Below are positions 36,289 through 44,346 of a DNA stretch of 64,000 bases, in pieces. Position 1 is the first letter of the stretch. Each line of letters opens with the position of its first letter. Under the pieces are notes generated by a model, which had not been told where the DNA came from, searched no databases, and worked only from the letters and a program-made list of their open reading frames with translations. The translations under genes and the position numbers were made by a program. This DNA comes from Fimbriimonadaceae bacterium. GTDB lineage: Bacteria > Armatimonadota > Fimbriimonadia > Fimbriimonadales > Fimbriimonadaceae. The stretch is taken from contig JAHCHO010000005.1 in NCBI GenBank assembly GCA_026129685.1, forward strand, positions 328,988-392,987. Reading direction: 5' to 3'.

Positions 36289-36974
36289 CGCGTCCTCCGG
36301 TAAGCGTCGGCCGCCCCGACGAAGGCTCGGAATACCGACTGCGAGTCGGCGTGCTCGTTCGTCGTTTCCGGGTGCCATTGGATGCCGATCAGCCAAGGGC
36401 CGTCCGTCCCTTCGACGGCCTCGACGATGCCGTCCTCCGCCCACGCCACCGCGCGCAAGCCACCGCCGACGCGGCCCACCGCCTGGTGGTGATAACTCTT
36501 GCCCTCCGCGCGCTCGCCCAGAATGCCGCCCAGCCGGCTGTCGGGAGCGATCCGATACCGCTGGAGGGTGCCCCCGGTGTGCGCTTCGTGTCCGACCACG
36601 TCGGGCACGTGCTGGATCAGCGAACCGCCCCGCATCACGTTCAAAAACTGGCACCCGTGGCATACGCCGAGAATCGGACGGTCGGACAAAGCCCGATAGA
36701 GGGCCTGGTCGGAGGCGAACCGTTGGGGATCGTGACCCTCCGCCTTCGGGTGCGGCGGCTCGTTCCAGAGCGCGGAGTCCAGGTCGCCGCCCCCGGGAAT
36801 CAGCCAGGCGTGAACCAAGCCCGCGTAGTCGGCGACCTCGGGCAACGGAGGGAGGATCACCGGGACCCCGCCCGCCATCGCGATCGCTTCCGCGTAACGA
36901 AGCGGGAGGTCGATCCGCCGCGCCCCATCGTCGGCGGTCACCAGGCGCGTCGAGATGCCGACGATCGGCTTCAC
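36285..36974 (-). CDS. Class I glutamine amidotransferase, gamma-glutamyl hydrolase (peptidase C26) family
   Basis: The 229-residue protein begins KPIVGISTRL and carries the nucleophile motif GVCHGCQFLNV, GGSLIQHVPD and the His-Glu pair in GIQWHPETTNEHADSQ. These are hallmarks of PuuD-like gamma-glutamyl-GABA hydrolases. The GTG start overlaps the stop of the E2 gene (GTGA), and its own stop overlaps the next start (CTGA), so it is the middle gene of a tight three-gene operon with an acyltransferase and a biotin carrier. Confidence 0.85.
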   Translation of the reverse strand: MKPIVGISTRLVTADDGARRIDLPLRYAEAIAMAGGVPVILPPLPEVADYAGLVHAWLIPGGGDLDSALWNEPPHPKAEGHDPQRFASDQALYRALSDRPILGVCHGCQFLNVMRGGSLIQHVPDVVGHEAHTGGTLQRYRIAPDSRLGGILGERAEGKSYHHQAVGRVGGGLRAVAWAEDGIVEAVEGTDGPWLIGIQWHPETTNEHADSQSVFRAFVGAADAYRRTR

Positions 36975-38149
36975 GGGAGCAGACTCTCGATGGACTCGAC
37001 GTTCTGGCGCACGTTCAGCAGGAAGTTGGCCGCCCCGACCCCGTTGATGACCCGATGGTCGAACGTCAACGTGAGATTGACCATGCGTTGAGGGATGGGC
37101 TGCTCCGACACGTCCGGCAGACCCCAATACACTTCCCCGATGAAGAGCGTCGCGACGGCCGGCGGCACGACGACGGGCACCGCGTCCCGAAGTCCGTAGC
37201 GCTGCATGTTCGTCAGGCTGATCGTCACCGCCTCGTTGACCTGGTCCTTGCCGGACCGCGCCAACTCGATTCGGTCGCGCGCGCGCTGCGCGAAGCTCCG
37301 CCAGTCAAGGTCGTCCGCGTCCTCGATCACCGCGAGTACCAACTCGTCGCCCGGGAGGGCGACCGCGATCCCCAAATGGGCGTGCAGGTACGTGCGCAAC
37401 GTTCCTTCGCCGACCAGGGTCGAGCGGAACGCCGGGTGGTCGGCCAGGGCACGGGCGACCGCGAAGGCGAACATCGTGAAGGCGGAGGGCTGAAAGCCGT
37501 CGCCGCTCTTCTTGACCGCCTCCCGGGCGCGCTCGATCGCGTCCCACTTCATCACGACCGTCTCCGTGCCGGGAACGACCAGTTGGGAGCCGCGCTGGAG
37601 ACGCGAAGCCAAGACGCGCTGTTGCGTGGTCAGCGGGACCTCGGCGTACCCTCGCAACGGCGCCGAAGGCGCGGAGGTCTTGCCCGCGAGATGGGCGTCG
37701 ATCGTCTCCGGCAGCACCTTGTCATGAACGGCGGCGAGCGCGGCGAGGTCGTCGTCGCTCAACCCCTTCTCCTTCGCGTAGGCACGGGTCCGGGGGGGCA
37801 CGTTGCGAAGCCGGTTGCCGCTTTCGGAAGAGCGCGCCGGTTCGGCCACGGCCACGACCGGCGTGGCCGTGGGCGGTCCATGGCCGGCCGGCGCGTCCTC
37901 GACCTCGCCCGCCACCTCCATCGTCGCCACGTCCGCCCCGATCGCCAGCACCTGATCGGGCTCCCCGAGCCACGCCACGAGCGTCCCTTCGTAAGGGGAT
38001 TCCACGTCCATTACCGCTTTGTCGGTTTCCATCTGGTAGATGGGCTCGTCGCGCCGGACCTTGTCGCCGGGTTGCTTCAAGAAGGCGACGAGACGGGCCT
38101 CCTGAAGGCCTTCACCGATTTGGGGGATGCGCAATGATACGACGGGCAT
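36971..38149 (-). CDS. 2-oxoacid dehydrogenase E2-type acyltransferase
   Basis: The 392-residue protein has a lipoyl domain (~3-80, lipoyl Lys in METDKAVMD), a peripheral subunit-binding domain (PPRTRAYAKEKGLSDDDL, ~120-150) and the trimer-forming catalytic domain (~170-392). The catalytic motif is TFDHRVINGVGAANFL: the His is kept, but the usual DHRxxDG Asp is Asn. E2 proteins pass acyl groups from E1 to CoA. No E1 or E3 gene is in the window. AGGAG lies four bases before the ATG. Confidence 0.87.
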   Translation of the reverse strand: MPVVSLRIPQIGEGLQEARLVAFLKQPGDKVRRDEPIYQMETDKAVMDVESPYEGTLVAWLGEPDQVLAIGADVATMEVAGEVEDAPAGHGPPTATPVVAVAEPARSSESGNRLRNVPPRTRAYAKEKGLSDDDLAALAAVHDKVLPETIDAHLAGKTSAPSAPLRGYAEVPLTTQQRVLASRLQRGSQLVVPGTETVVMKWDAIERAREAVKKSGDGFQPSAFTMFAFAVARALADHPAFRSTLVGEGTLRTYLHAHLGIAVALPGDELVLAVIEDADDLDWRSFAQRARDRIELARSGKDQVNEAVTISLTNMQRYGLRDAVPVVVPPAVATLFIGEVYWGLPDVSEQPIPQRMVNLTLTFDHRVINGVGAANFLLNVRQNVESIESLLP

Positions 38150-38265
38150 GGGTCTCCTGGAACGCGCGGACGCTGATGCATGGGAGTTTGGCATAGCGGA
38201 CGTCCCAAGGTCATGCGACCCGTCCGCATCGGGAACCTCGGGCGCCCCGCAGGCGTGATGCGATA

Positions 38266-39444
38266 ATGATGACGGTCATGCGGTCCGCGAAGGTCACGGT
38301 TCGGTTCGTTCAGGCGCTTTTGATGGCGGTGTGCATCGTCGCGCTCGTCGCCGGGGGGGTCGTGCTCGGACTGCGGTTCGATCGGCAGCAGTCGGCGACG
38401 GCCTTGGTCGGCAGACTGGACCGGGCGTTCACGGTCCAAAGTCCGAAGGAGCCCGTCGGCGGCCCGGTCGACTTCCGAGCGGCCGCCCAGCGGGTGATCC
38501 CGTCCGTCGTCTCGATCGACAAATACGAAGAGGTCTATGGCTTCTTCCGGCGCGAACCGGGCGTCGAGCAGACCGCGACCGGAAGCGGCGTCCTCATCAG
38601 CGACGACGGATACATCCTGACCAACAACCACGTCATCGAGAACGCCGCCCAGGTCACCGTGCGCCTCAACGACAAGCGGCAGTTCGACGCCAAGGTCATC
38701 GGGACCGATCCCTATTCCGATCTTGGCCTGCTGAAGATCAGCGCGCCGAACCTGAAGCCCGCCGAAATGGGGTCGAGCAAGGGCCTTGAGATCGGCCAAT
38801 GGGTCATCGCGGTCGGCAGTCCCTTGGGATACGACAACACCCTGAGCGTCGGCGTCGTGAGCAGCCTCAATCGGACCCTCCCAAGCGAGGGACGCTCCCT
38901 TCTCGTGAACGCGATCCAGACCGACGCCGCGATCAACCAGGGCAATTCCGGCGGCGCCTTGGCCGATGCGCAGGGCCGTCTCGTCGGCATCAACACCGCC
39001 ATCGCCAGCATCGGAGGCGGCAGCATCGGCATCGGGTTCGCGATCCCCATCGATCGGGCCCGAAGGGTGGTCAACGACATCCTCAAGTACGGCCGCGCCC
39101 GCTACGGAACCCTGGGGGTGATCGTCGATTCCCGGCCCGGGTTGCTCCAGCGCGAGCGGGTGCGACTGCAACTCGAGGAGATGCTCGGCGCAAAGCCGCC
39201 GGCGCACGGCATCCTCGTCCGCGAGGTCGTTCGGCGATCCGTCGCCGAAACGGCGGGGCTGCAGCCGTTCGATCTGATCCTCAAGGTCAACGGAAAGCCG
39301 ATGGACGATCCGATCGAACTGGCGAAATTCCAGCTCGACAGCGCGCCCGGCGAGAAGGCCACCGTCGAGGTCTGGCACAAGGGCGCCACCAGGAGCCTGA
39401 CGCTGACCCTGGACGACCGGCTGACCAGGACTGCGGAGGAGTAG
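38266..39444 (+). CDS. HtrA/DegP-like serine protease with PDZ domain
   Basis: The 392-residue protein has one N-terminal membrane anchor (~15-36), a trypsin-like protease domain with H122 (NNHVIENA), D152 (SDLGLL) and S228 (GNSGGAL), and a single PDZ domain (~270-385, ILVREVVRRSVAETAGLQPFDLILKVNGKP). Such proteases clear misfolded envelope proteins. Three in-frame ATGs lie at 38266, 38269 and 38278. A GATAAT box at 38262-38267 would favour the last, so the first four residues are doubtful. Confidence 0.93.
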   Translation: MMTVMRSAKVTVRFVQALLMAVCIVALVAGGVVLGLRFDRQQSATALVGRLDRAFTVQSPKEPVGGPVDFRAAAQRVIPSVVSIDKYEEVYGFFRREPGVEQTATGSGVLISDDGYILTNNHVIENAAQVTVRLNDKRQFDAKVIGTDPYSDLGLLKISAPNLKPAEMGSSKGLEIGQWVIAVGSPLGYDNTLSVGVVSSLNRTLPSEGRSLLVNAIQTDAAINQGNSGGALADAQGRLVGINTAIASIGGGSIGIGFAIPIDRARRVVNDILKYGRARYGTLGVIVDSRPGLLQRERVRLQLEEMLGAKPPAHGILVREVVRRSVAETAGLQPFDLILKVNGKPMDDPIELAKFQLDSAPGEKATVEVWHKGATRSLTLTLDDRLTRTAEE

Positions 39445-39471
39445 AACCCCAAGTCGCCGAATCGATCGGGC

Positions 39472-41163
39472 ATGAGTTGGATCGTCGCGATCGTCGCAAC
39501 GGCCCTCGCTCCCGGAGTGACCATGCGCCCCCTGCTTCCCCCATCGAACGACGTCAAGGTGTGCCAGGTCGGGTACCTCCCGTCCGAACCCAAGTTCGCC
39601 GTCGTCACCGCCGAGCCCACCGGCGAGGCAAGAGTGCGCCGTGCCGCCGACGGGCGAACGGTGGCCACCCTGCCGATCGGCCCCGAAAGAACCGACGCGG
39701 ACACCGGGGACAAGGTTCGCTGGGTGAACTTCGGCCGCGTTCGCGCCGAAGGCGATTACGTGCTCGAAGTGGACGGGGTCGGGACGAGTTTCCCCTTCCG
39801 AATCGCGAAGGACGCCTTCGCGCGGGCGTTTCGGCTCGGGATGCGCTCGTTCTACGGGCAGCGATGCGGCATCGCCGTCGACCTTGCGCCCGACTTCCCA
39901 GAGTACCGGTACGATGCTTGCCATCTTGAGCCGGCCGTCTACCATGCCTCCAGCGGCCGGGAAGGGACGCGAGACGCCTCGAAGGGCTGGCACGACGCGG
40001 GCGATTACGGCAAGTACGTCGTGAACTCCGGCATCACCACCGGAACGCTTCTCTGGGCGTACGAGCTGAACGCGCGGAAACTGGGCAAGATCGGCCTCGA
40101 TCTGCCCGAGTCGGGCGGAAAGCTGCCCGACTTCCTCGCCGAAGTCAAGTGGAACCTTGACTGGATGCTCACGATGCAGGACGTCGACGGCGGCGTCTGG
40201 CACAAGTGCACGACCGCCCAATTCCCTGGCTTCGTAATGCCCGCCAAGGATCCCACGCCGATGCTGATCATCGGATCGGGCAAGGAACCGTTCAAGACGA
40301 CCCACGCCACCGCCAACCTGGTCGCGGTCGCGGCGATCGCGGCGCGGGTCTACCGGCCGTTTGATCGAGCCTATGCCGACCGTTGCCGGCGCGCGGCCGA
40401 ACTTGGCTGGATCTGGCTCCGAGATAACCCGGACACGGGCGCCTTCCGTAACCCGCCCGGCATCGCCACCGGCGGGTACGGCGAGCCGAACGCGAGCGAC
40501 GAACGTCTGTGGGCCGCCGCCGAGCTGTTCCGAACCACCGGAAACGCCGAGTACGACCGGGCGTTCCTCGCCGCGTACCGCAACTGGACCCCGACGATCA
40601 GCCCGACCGCCGCCCAGAACTGGGGCGACGTGCGCAATCTGGGGATGTTCGCGTACGCCATGAGCGCTCCGGCGAGAGCGAACCCGGAAGCGGTCGCCCG
40701 CATCAAGGCGGACACCAAGAAGGCGGCCCAGGCGATCGTCGAAAGGACGCTTGCCAACGGCTACCGAAACCCGCTTCCCGGTGACCAGTACGTCTGGGGC
40801 AGCAACGCCGTGGTCGCCAACTTCGCGATCATGCTGCAGATGGCGAACCGGTTCGAGAAGAACGACGCCGCACGGTTCGCCGCGCTCGACGCCTTGCACT
40901 TCCTGCTCGGCCGAAACCCCTACAACACGAGCTTCGTGACCCACGTGGGAACCAAGAGCGCCATGCGGCCCCATCACCGTCCGAGCGCTGCCGACGGGGT
41001 GGACGCCCCGTGGCCGGGGCTTCTCGTCGGCGGCCCCAACGCGAACCGACGAACGCCCCCCGGCAAGCCCTGGGTGGACGACCAGAGCAATTTCACCCAG
41101 AACGAGAACGCGATCAACTGGAACGCCGCCCTCGTGTTCGTGTTGGCGGAGGCGTTGCCCTAG
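39472..41163 (+). CDS. Glycoside hydrolase family 9 (endoglucanase-like)
   Basis: The 563-residue secreted protein has an N-terminal Ig-like CelD_N domain (~25-115, KVCQVGYLPSEPKFAVV) and a GH9 barrel with GWHDAGDYGKYVV (catalytic-base Asp pair), PHHRPS and the C-terminal acid in NENAINWNAALVFVLAE. GH9 enzymes cut cellulose or related beta-glucans. There is no carbohydrate-binding module at the C-terminus. One base separates its stop from the next start, so it may be co-transcribed with rfbD. Confidence 0.93.
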   Translation: MSWIVAIVATALAPGVTMRPLLPPSNDVKVCQVGYLPSEPKFAVVTAEPTGEARVRRAADGRTVATLPIGPERTDADTGDKVRWVNFGRVRAEGDYVLEVDGVGTSFPFRIAKDAFARAFRLGMRSFYGQRCGIAVDLAPDFPEYRYDACHLEPAVYHASSGREGTRDASKGWHDAGDYGKYVVNSGITTGTLLWAYELNARKLGKIGLDLPESGGKLPDFLAEVKWNLDWMLTMQDVDGGVWHKCTTAQFPGFVMPAKDPTPMLIIGSGKEPFKTTHATANLVAVAAIAARVYRPFDRAYADRCRRAAELGWIWLRDNPDTGAFRNPPGIATGGYGEPNASDERLWAAAELFRTTGNAEYDRAFLAAYRNWTPTISPTAAQNWGDVRNLGMFAYAMSAPARANPEAVARIKADTKKAAQAIVERTLANGYRNPLPGDQYVWGSNAVVANFAIMLQMANRFEKNDAARFAALDALHFLLGRNPYNTSFVTHVGTKSAMRPHHRPSAADGVDAPWPGLLVGGPNANRRTPPGKPWVDDQSNFTQNENAINWNAALVFVLAEALP

Positions 41164-41164
41164 C

Positions 41165-42034
41165 GTGAAAGTGCTGCTGCTGGGAGCGGGCGGAATGCTG
41201 GGGCAAGAAGTCCGGAACGTCTTCACGGAGCACGGATGGGAGGTTTGGGCACGGGATCTCCCCGAGTTCGACCTGACGAACCCGGTATCCGTCGCCTCCG
41301 TCGCCGTCGACTACGCCGACGCCGATTGGTGCGTCAACTGCGCCGCCTACACGGCGGTGGACAAGGCCGAGACGGAGCGGGACGCCGCCTTCGCCGTGAA
41401 CGCCTACGGACCGACGATCCTCGCCGACGCCTGCCTCCTGGCGGGCACGAAGCTGCTCCACATCGGGACCGACTTCGTGTTCGACGGCGAAAAGGCCGAA
41501 CCCTACACCGAAGACGACGAGCCGAACCCGCTCAGCGCCTACGGCGATTCGAAGCGCGAGGGTGAGAAGGCCGTCCTGGCCGGCGGGGGTTGGGTCGTGC
41601 GGACCTCGTGGCTCTTCGGCCCCTGCTTCAACGGCGGGTTCCCCGCGACGATGATCCGGCTGGCCCGGGAGGGCAAGCCCCTCCGGGTGGTCGACGACCA
41701 ATTCGGAACGCCGACCTACACGCGCGACCTGGCCCTCACCCTGCTCGCCATCATGGAGTCGCAAGCGCCGTGTGGGGTCTACCATGCGGCGGGACCGGAG
41801 ATCACGACGTGGCGTCGTCTTGCCGAGGCGGCGATCCGCGAGGACCGACGGCAACGGGGCGAACCCGAGGAACCTCTCGACGTGACCCCGATCTCGACCG
41901 CTGAATGGCCCGCGCCCGCCCGTCGGCCCCGTTGCTCCCCCCTGGTCTCCCGCAAACTGGCCGAACTCGGAGTTCCACCGATGCGCCCGCTTGCGGAGGC
42001 CCTTGCCGAGTACGTTGCGCGCCGGAACGCGTAG
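41165..42034 (+). CDS. rfbD: dTDP-4-dehydrorhamnose reductase
   Basis: The 289-residue SDR protein has an N-terminal Rossmann motif LLLGAGGMLGQEV, CAAYTAVDKAE, HIGTDFVFDG and the catalytic Tyr-Lys in SAYGDSKREGE, followed by VVRTSWLFGP and DDQFGTPTYTRDLA. These match RfbD/RmlD, the last step in dTDP-L-rhamnose synthesis. The other rml genes are not in the window. GTG start. Confidence 0.93.
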   Translation: MKVLLLGAGGMLGQEVRNVFTEHGWEVWARDLPEFDLTNPVSVASVAVDYADADWCVNCAAYTAVDKAETERDAAFAVNAYGPTILADACLLAGTKLLHIGTDFVFDGEKAEPYTEDDEPNPLSAYGDSKREGEKAVLAGGGWVVRTSWLFGPCFNGGFPATMIRLAREGKPLRVVDDQFGTPTYTRDLALTLLAIMESQAPCGVYHAAGPEITTWRRLAEAAIREDRRQRGEPEEPLDVTPISTAEWPAPARRPRCSPLVSRKLAELGVPPMRPLAEALAEYVARRNA

Positions 42035-42045
42035 AATTCGCTGCG

Positions 42046-42903
42046 ATGCCCGAACTTCCCGAGGTCGAAACCGTTCGCCGATTGTTGCGGAAGGTGCTTC
42101 AGGGACGGCCGATTCGGTCGGTCGAGGCGGAACCCGACCCCATCGTCCTCAGCGGCTTCCCGCCCGAGGCGTTTCACGAGGCGTTGCTGGGCAGAACGGT
42201 TACCGACGTCGGGCGGCGCGGCAAGTTCTTCTGGCTCGAGTTTGGGGAGCCGCCCTTCGTCTACGGGCATCTCGGGATGGCCGGATGGGTGCGCGAAGTG
42301 CCACCGCCGGGCACGACCAAAGACAAGGAGTTCCGTCTGCGCGAGCACGGGGAGGCCCCCTTGTACGACGCCAACGGACGCCCCCGCTTCCAAAAGATCG
42401 CGATCCAGACCGACGCGGCCCGGGTGGCGATGACCGACAGCCGGCGGTTCGCCCGGCTGTGGATCGGCGGTCGCCCCGCTGAAGACGCCCGGGTCCGCAA
42501 ACTCGGGCGGGACGCGCTGGACGACCTGCCGGCCGCCGTCGATCTGGTGGCGATCTTCAAGAACCGGAAGGCCCCGTTGAAGGCGGCGCTGTTGGACCAG
42601 GGTCTCTTCGCCGGGATCGGAAATTGGATCGCCGACGAGGTGCTGTACCGGGCCCGTATCGCCCCCGGCCGGCCGGCCGCGACCCTTTCCCCCGCCGAGG
42701 TCGCGACCCTGCGCGAGGCGATCGGCGACGTGTTGCGCCATGCGTGCGAGGTCGAGGCGGACTACGAGCGCTTCCCCGAGGACTGGCTGTTCCACCACCG
42801 GTGGGGCGGGACCAAGGGGGCCGAGTTCATCGACGGCCTCCCGATCGTGCGCGAGACGATCGGGGGGAGGACGACGGCCTGGGTTCCGGCCCGCCAGACG
42901 TGA
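42046..42903 (+). CDS. mutM: Formamidopyrimidine-DNA glycosylase, zincless type
   Basis: The 285-residue protein starts with the invariant PELPEVET (catalytic Pro2 and Glu3), has the conserved Lys in GRRGKFFW, and the helix-two-turn-helix GLFAGIGNWIADEVLYRARI. The C-terminal CxxC...CxxC zinc finger is absent; the segment reads HHRWGGTKGAEF, then IGGRTTAWVPARQ, so the beta-hairpin and Arg are kept without cysteines, as in zincless-finger Fpg/Nei relatives. It removes oxidised purines from DNA. TAGAAT lies eight bases before the ATG. Confidence 0.93.
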   Translation: MPELPEVETVRRLLRKVLQGRPIRSVEAEPDPIVLSGFPPEAFHEALLGRTVTDVGRRGKFFWLEFGEPPFVYGHLGMAGWVREVPPPGTTKDKEFRLREHGEAPLYDANGRPRFQKIAIQTDAARVAMTDSRRFARLWIGGRPAEDARVRKLGRDALDDLPAAVDLVAIFKNRKAPLKAALLDQGLFAGIGNWIADEVLYRARIAPGRPAATLSPAEVATLREAIGDVLRHACEVEADYERFPEDWLFHHRWGGTKGAEFIDGLPIVRETIGGRTTAWVPARQT

Positions 42904-43934
42904 GCCACCCCGGCTTCCGCATCGGCGGGGTCCGGGTCGAGCCGCCCCTCGTGCTCGCCCCGATGGAGGACGTCAGCAACCTGGCGTTCCGCAGAATCGC
43001 CAAGCGGATCGGTGGTCCGGGGCTGATGTTTTCCGAATTCGTCAGCGCGATGGCGATCCATTACGGGGCGACGAAGACGTTCAGGAAACTCCGCGTCCAC
43101 CCCGAGGAGCGGCCTCTTGGAATCCAGATCTTCGGCGGCGACCCGGACGTGATGGCGGAGACCGCCCGGTTCGTCGAGACGTACGAGCCCGACCTGATCG
43201 ACATCAACATGGGGTGCTGGGTCCCCAAAGTGTGCCGCACGGGTTCCGGGGCCGCGCTGCTCAAGGACCCCGAACTGGCCGAGCGCATCGTGCGGGCGGT
43301 GGTCCGGGCGGTTCGCGTGCCCGTCACGGTGAAGGTGCGGGCGGGATGGGACTTCTCGCTTTTTGCCGCGCCGGAACTTGCCAAGCGGTTCGAGGACGCG
43401 GGGGCGAAGGCGATCACCCTCCATGCGCGGTTCGCCAAACAGGGCTTTGAGGGACAAGCCGACTGGGACCTGATCCGGCGGCTGCGGGAATCGGTGACGG
43501 TTCCCGTCATCGGGAACGGCGACGTGAGGTCCCCGGCGGATGCCCTGAGGCTCTTGGAAGAGACGGGCTGCCACGGGGTGATGGTCGGGCGGGCCGCGAT
43601 CTCGAACCCTTGGTCCCTGGCCGCGATCCGAGCCGTCCTCGTCGGCGAAACGGCCCCTCCTCCGCCCACGATCCATGATCGGATCGCGGCCGCGATCGAG
43701 CACGCGCGGCTCATGGTGGCCTACGAGGCGGAGGTCGACGCGTACGAGGACACGATCGGTTTCGCCGACCGCATCGACCTGGAGCTAAGAGCGATCCGGG
43801 CGTTGCGGGGGCAACTGCCGCTCTACATCAAAGGGGAACCGGGCTCGGCCCAGGTCCGGGAGCGCCTTTCACGAGCGTCTTCGGTGGCCGAAGTGGAAGA
43901 TCTGCTCGGAGAGTGGCGCTCTCCGTCCCGCTAG
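42900..43934 (+). CDS. dus: tRNA-dihydrouridine synthase
   Basis: The 344-residue flavoprotein has a TIM barrel (VLAPMEDVSNLAFRRIAKR, LGIQIFGGDPDVM, INMGCWVPKVCRTGSGAALL with the catalytic Cys, VTVKVRAGWD, ITLHARF, VIGNGDVRSPADA, GVMVGRAAISNPW) and a helical tRNA-binding C-terminus. It reduces uridines in tRNA. The GTG overlaps the mutM stop (GTGA), so the two are coupled. In most family members the Cys is followed by Pro; here it is Trp. Confidence 0.95.
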   Translation: MSHPGFRIGGVRVEPPLVLAPMEDVSNLAFRRIAKRIGGPGLMFSEFVSAMAIHYGATKTFRKLRVHPEERPLGIQIFGGDPDVMAETARFVETYEPDLIDINMGCWVPKVCRTGSGAALLKDPELAERIVRAVVRAVRVPVTVKVRAGWDFSLFAAPELAKRFEDAGAKAITLHARFAKQGFEGQADWDLIRRLRESVTVPVIGNGDVRSPADALRLLEETGCHGVMVGRAAISNPWSLAAIRAVLVGETAPPPPTIHDRIAAAIEHARLMVAYEAEVDAYEDTIGFADRIDLELRAIRALRGQLPLYIKGEPGSAQVRERLSRASSVAEVEDLLGEWRSPSR

Positions 43935-44097
43935 CTCACCTCGGGACTGCCTCCGGCGCCGACGACCGTAGCCCTGGGTGAGGCTCCCCATCGCGACTTG
44001 GTTGACCAACGCCCATGCCGGGCACCAAAGCCAGGGGGGGCCGTTCTCCGCCCGCCACCCAAACCGCCCATCCGCTGCGACGGTGTGCGTGCAATAG

Positions 44098-44209
44098 CGA
44101 ATGACGGGAATGACGGGATGAACGAAGGGTGCGTGGGATAACGAATGACGGGAATGACGGGATGAACCTAGGGTGCGAGCGGATGACGAATGACGGGAAT
44201 GACGGGATT
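44098..44209. repeat. Tandem repeat, 44-45 bp period, about 2.5 copies
   Basis: Units start at 44098, 44142 and 44187 with CGAATGACGGGAATGACGGG. Each unit itself contains AATGACGGG twice. The units differ only in a few bases between the core and the next copy. This lies in the gap between convergent genes. Confidence 0.9.
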
Positions 44210-44295
44210 CCCGGGTCGCAACCGACTTGGCCGCAACCCCGACCCGCCCGCGAAAGAGGTGTGCGGGGTGGCTGCTCCGGCCCCGAAATGAAACG

Positions 44296-44326
44296 GAGCC
44301 GCCCCGGAGTCGGTCCGGGGCGGCTC
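44296..44326 (-). terminator. Rho-independent terminator of the gdhA operon
   Basis: GAGCCGCCCCGG (44296-44307) and its exact complement (44315-44326) form a 12-bp stem with a seven-base loop. On the minus strand it is followed by TTTCATTTC. It lies 20 bases after the gdhA stop. Confidence 0.85.
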
Positions 44327-44346
44327 GTGCCGGTCGGTCAGGCCGC

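Larger units (their letters stand above)
43935..44346. other. 412-base intergenic region: possible dispersed repeat, tandem repeat and terminator
   Basis: No credible gene lies between the convergent dus and gdhA genes. The first half contains TAGCCCTGGGTGAGG and GGGCACCAAAGCCAGGGG, which look like a non-coding dispersed element. The second half holds the tandem repeat at 44098-44209 and the gdhA terminator. Confidence 0.7.

Noticed and set aside
38077..41226. A 1049-codon open frame on the minus strand, antisense to htrA and the GH9 gene
   Set aside because: It has no recognisable motif, low-complexity Arg/Asp/Val/Gly composition, and lies opposite two well-supported genes. Such frames arise from high GC content.
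44098..44209. Short repeat array as a CRISPR
   Set aside because: The units are nearly identical along their whole length with no variable spacers, and no cas genes are present.
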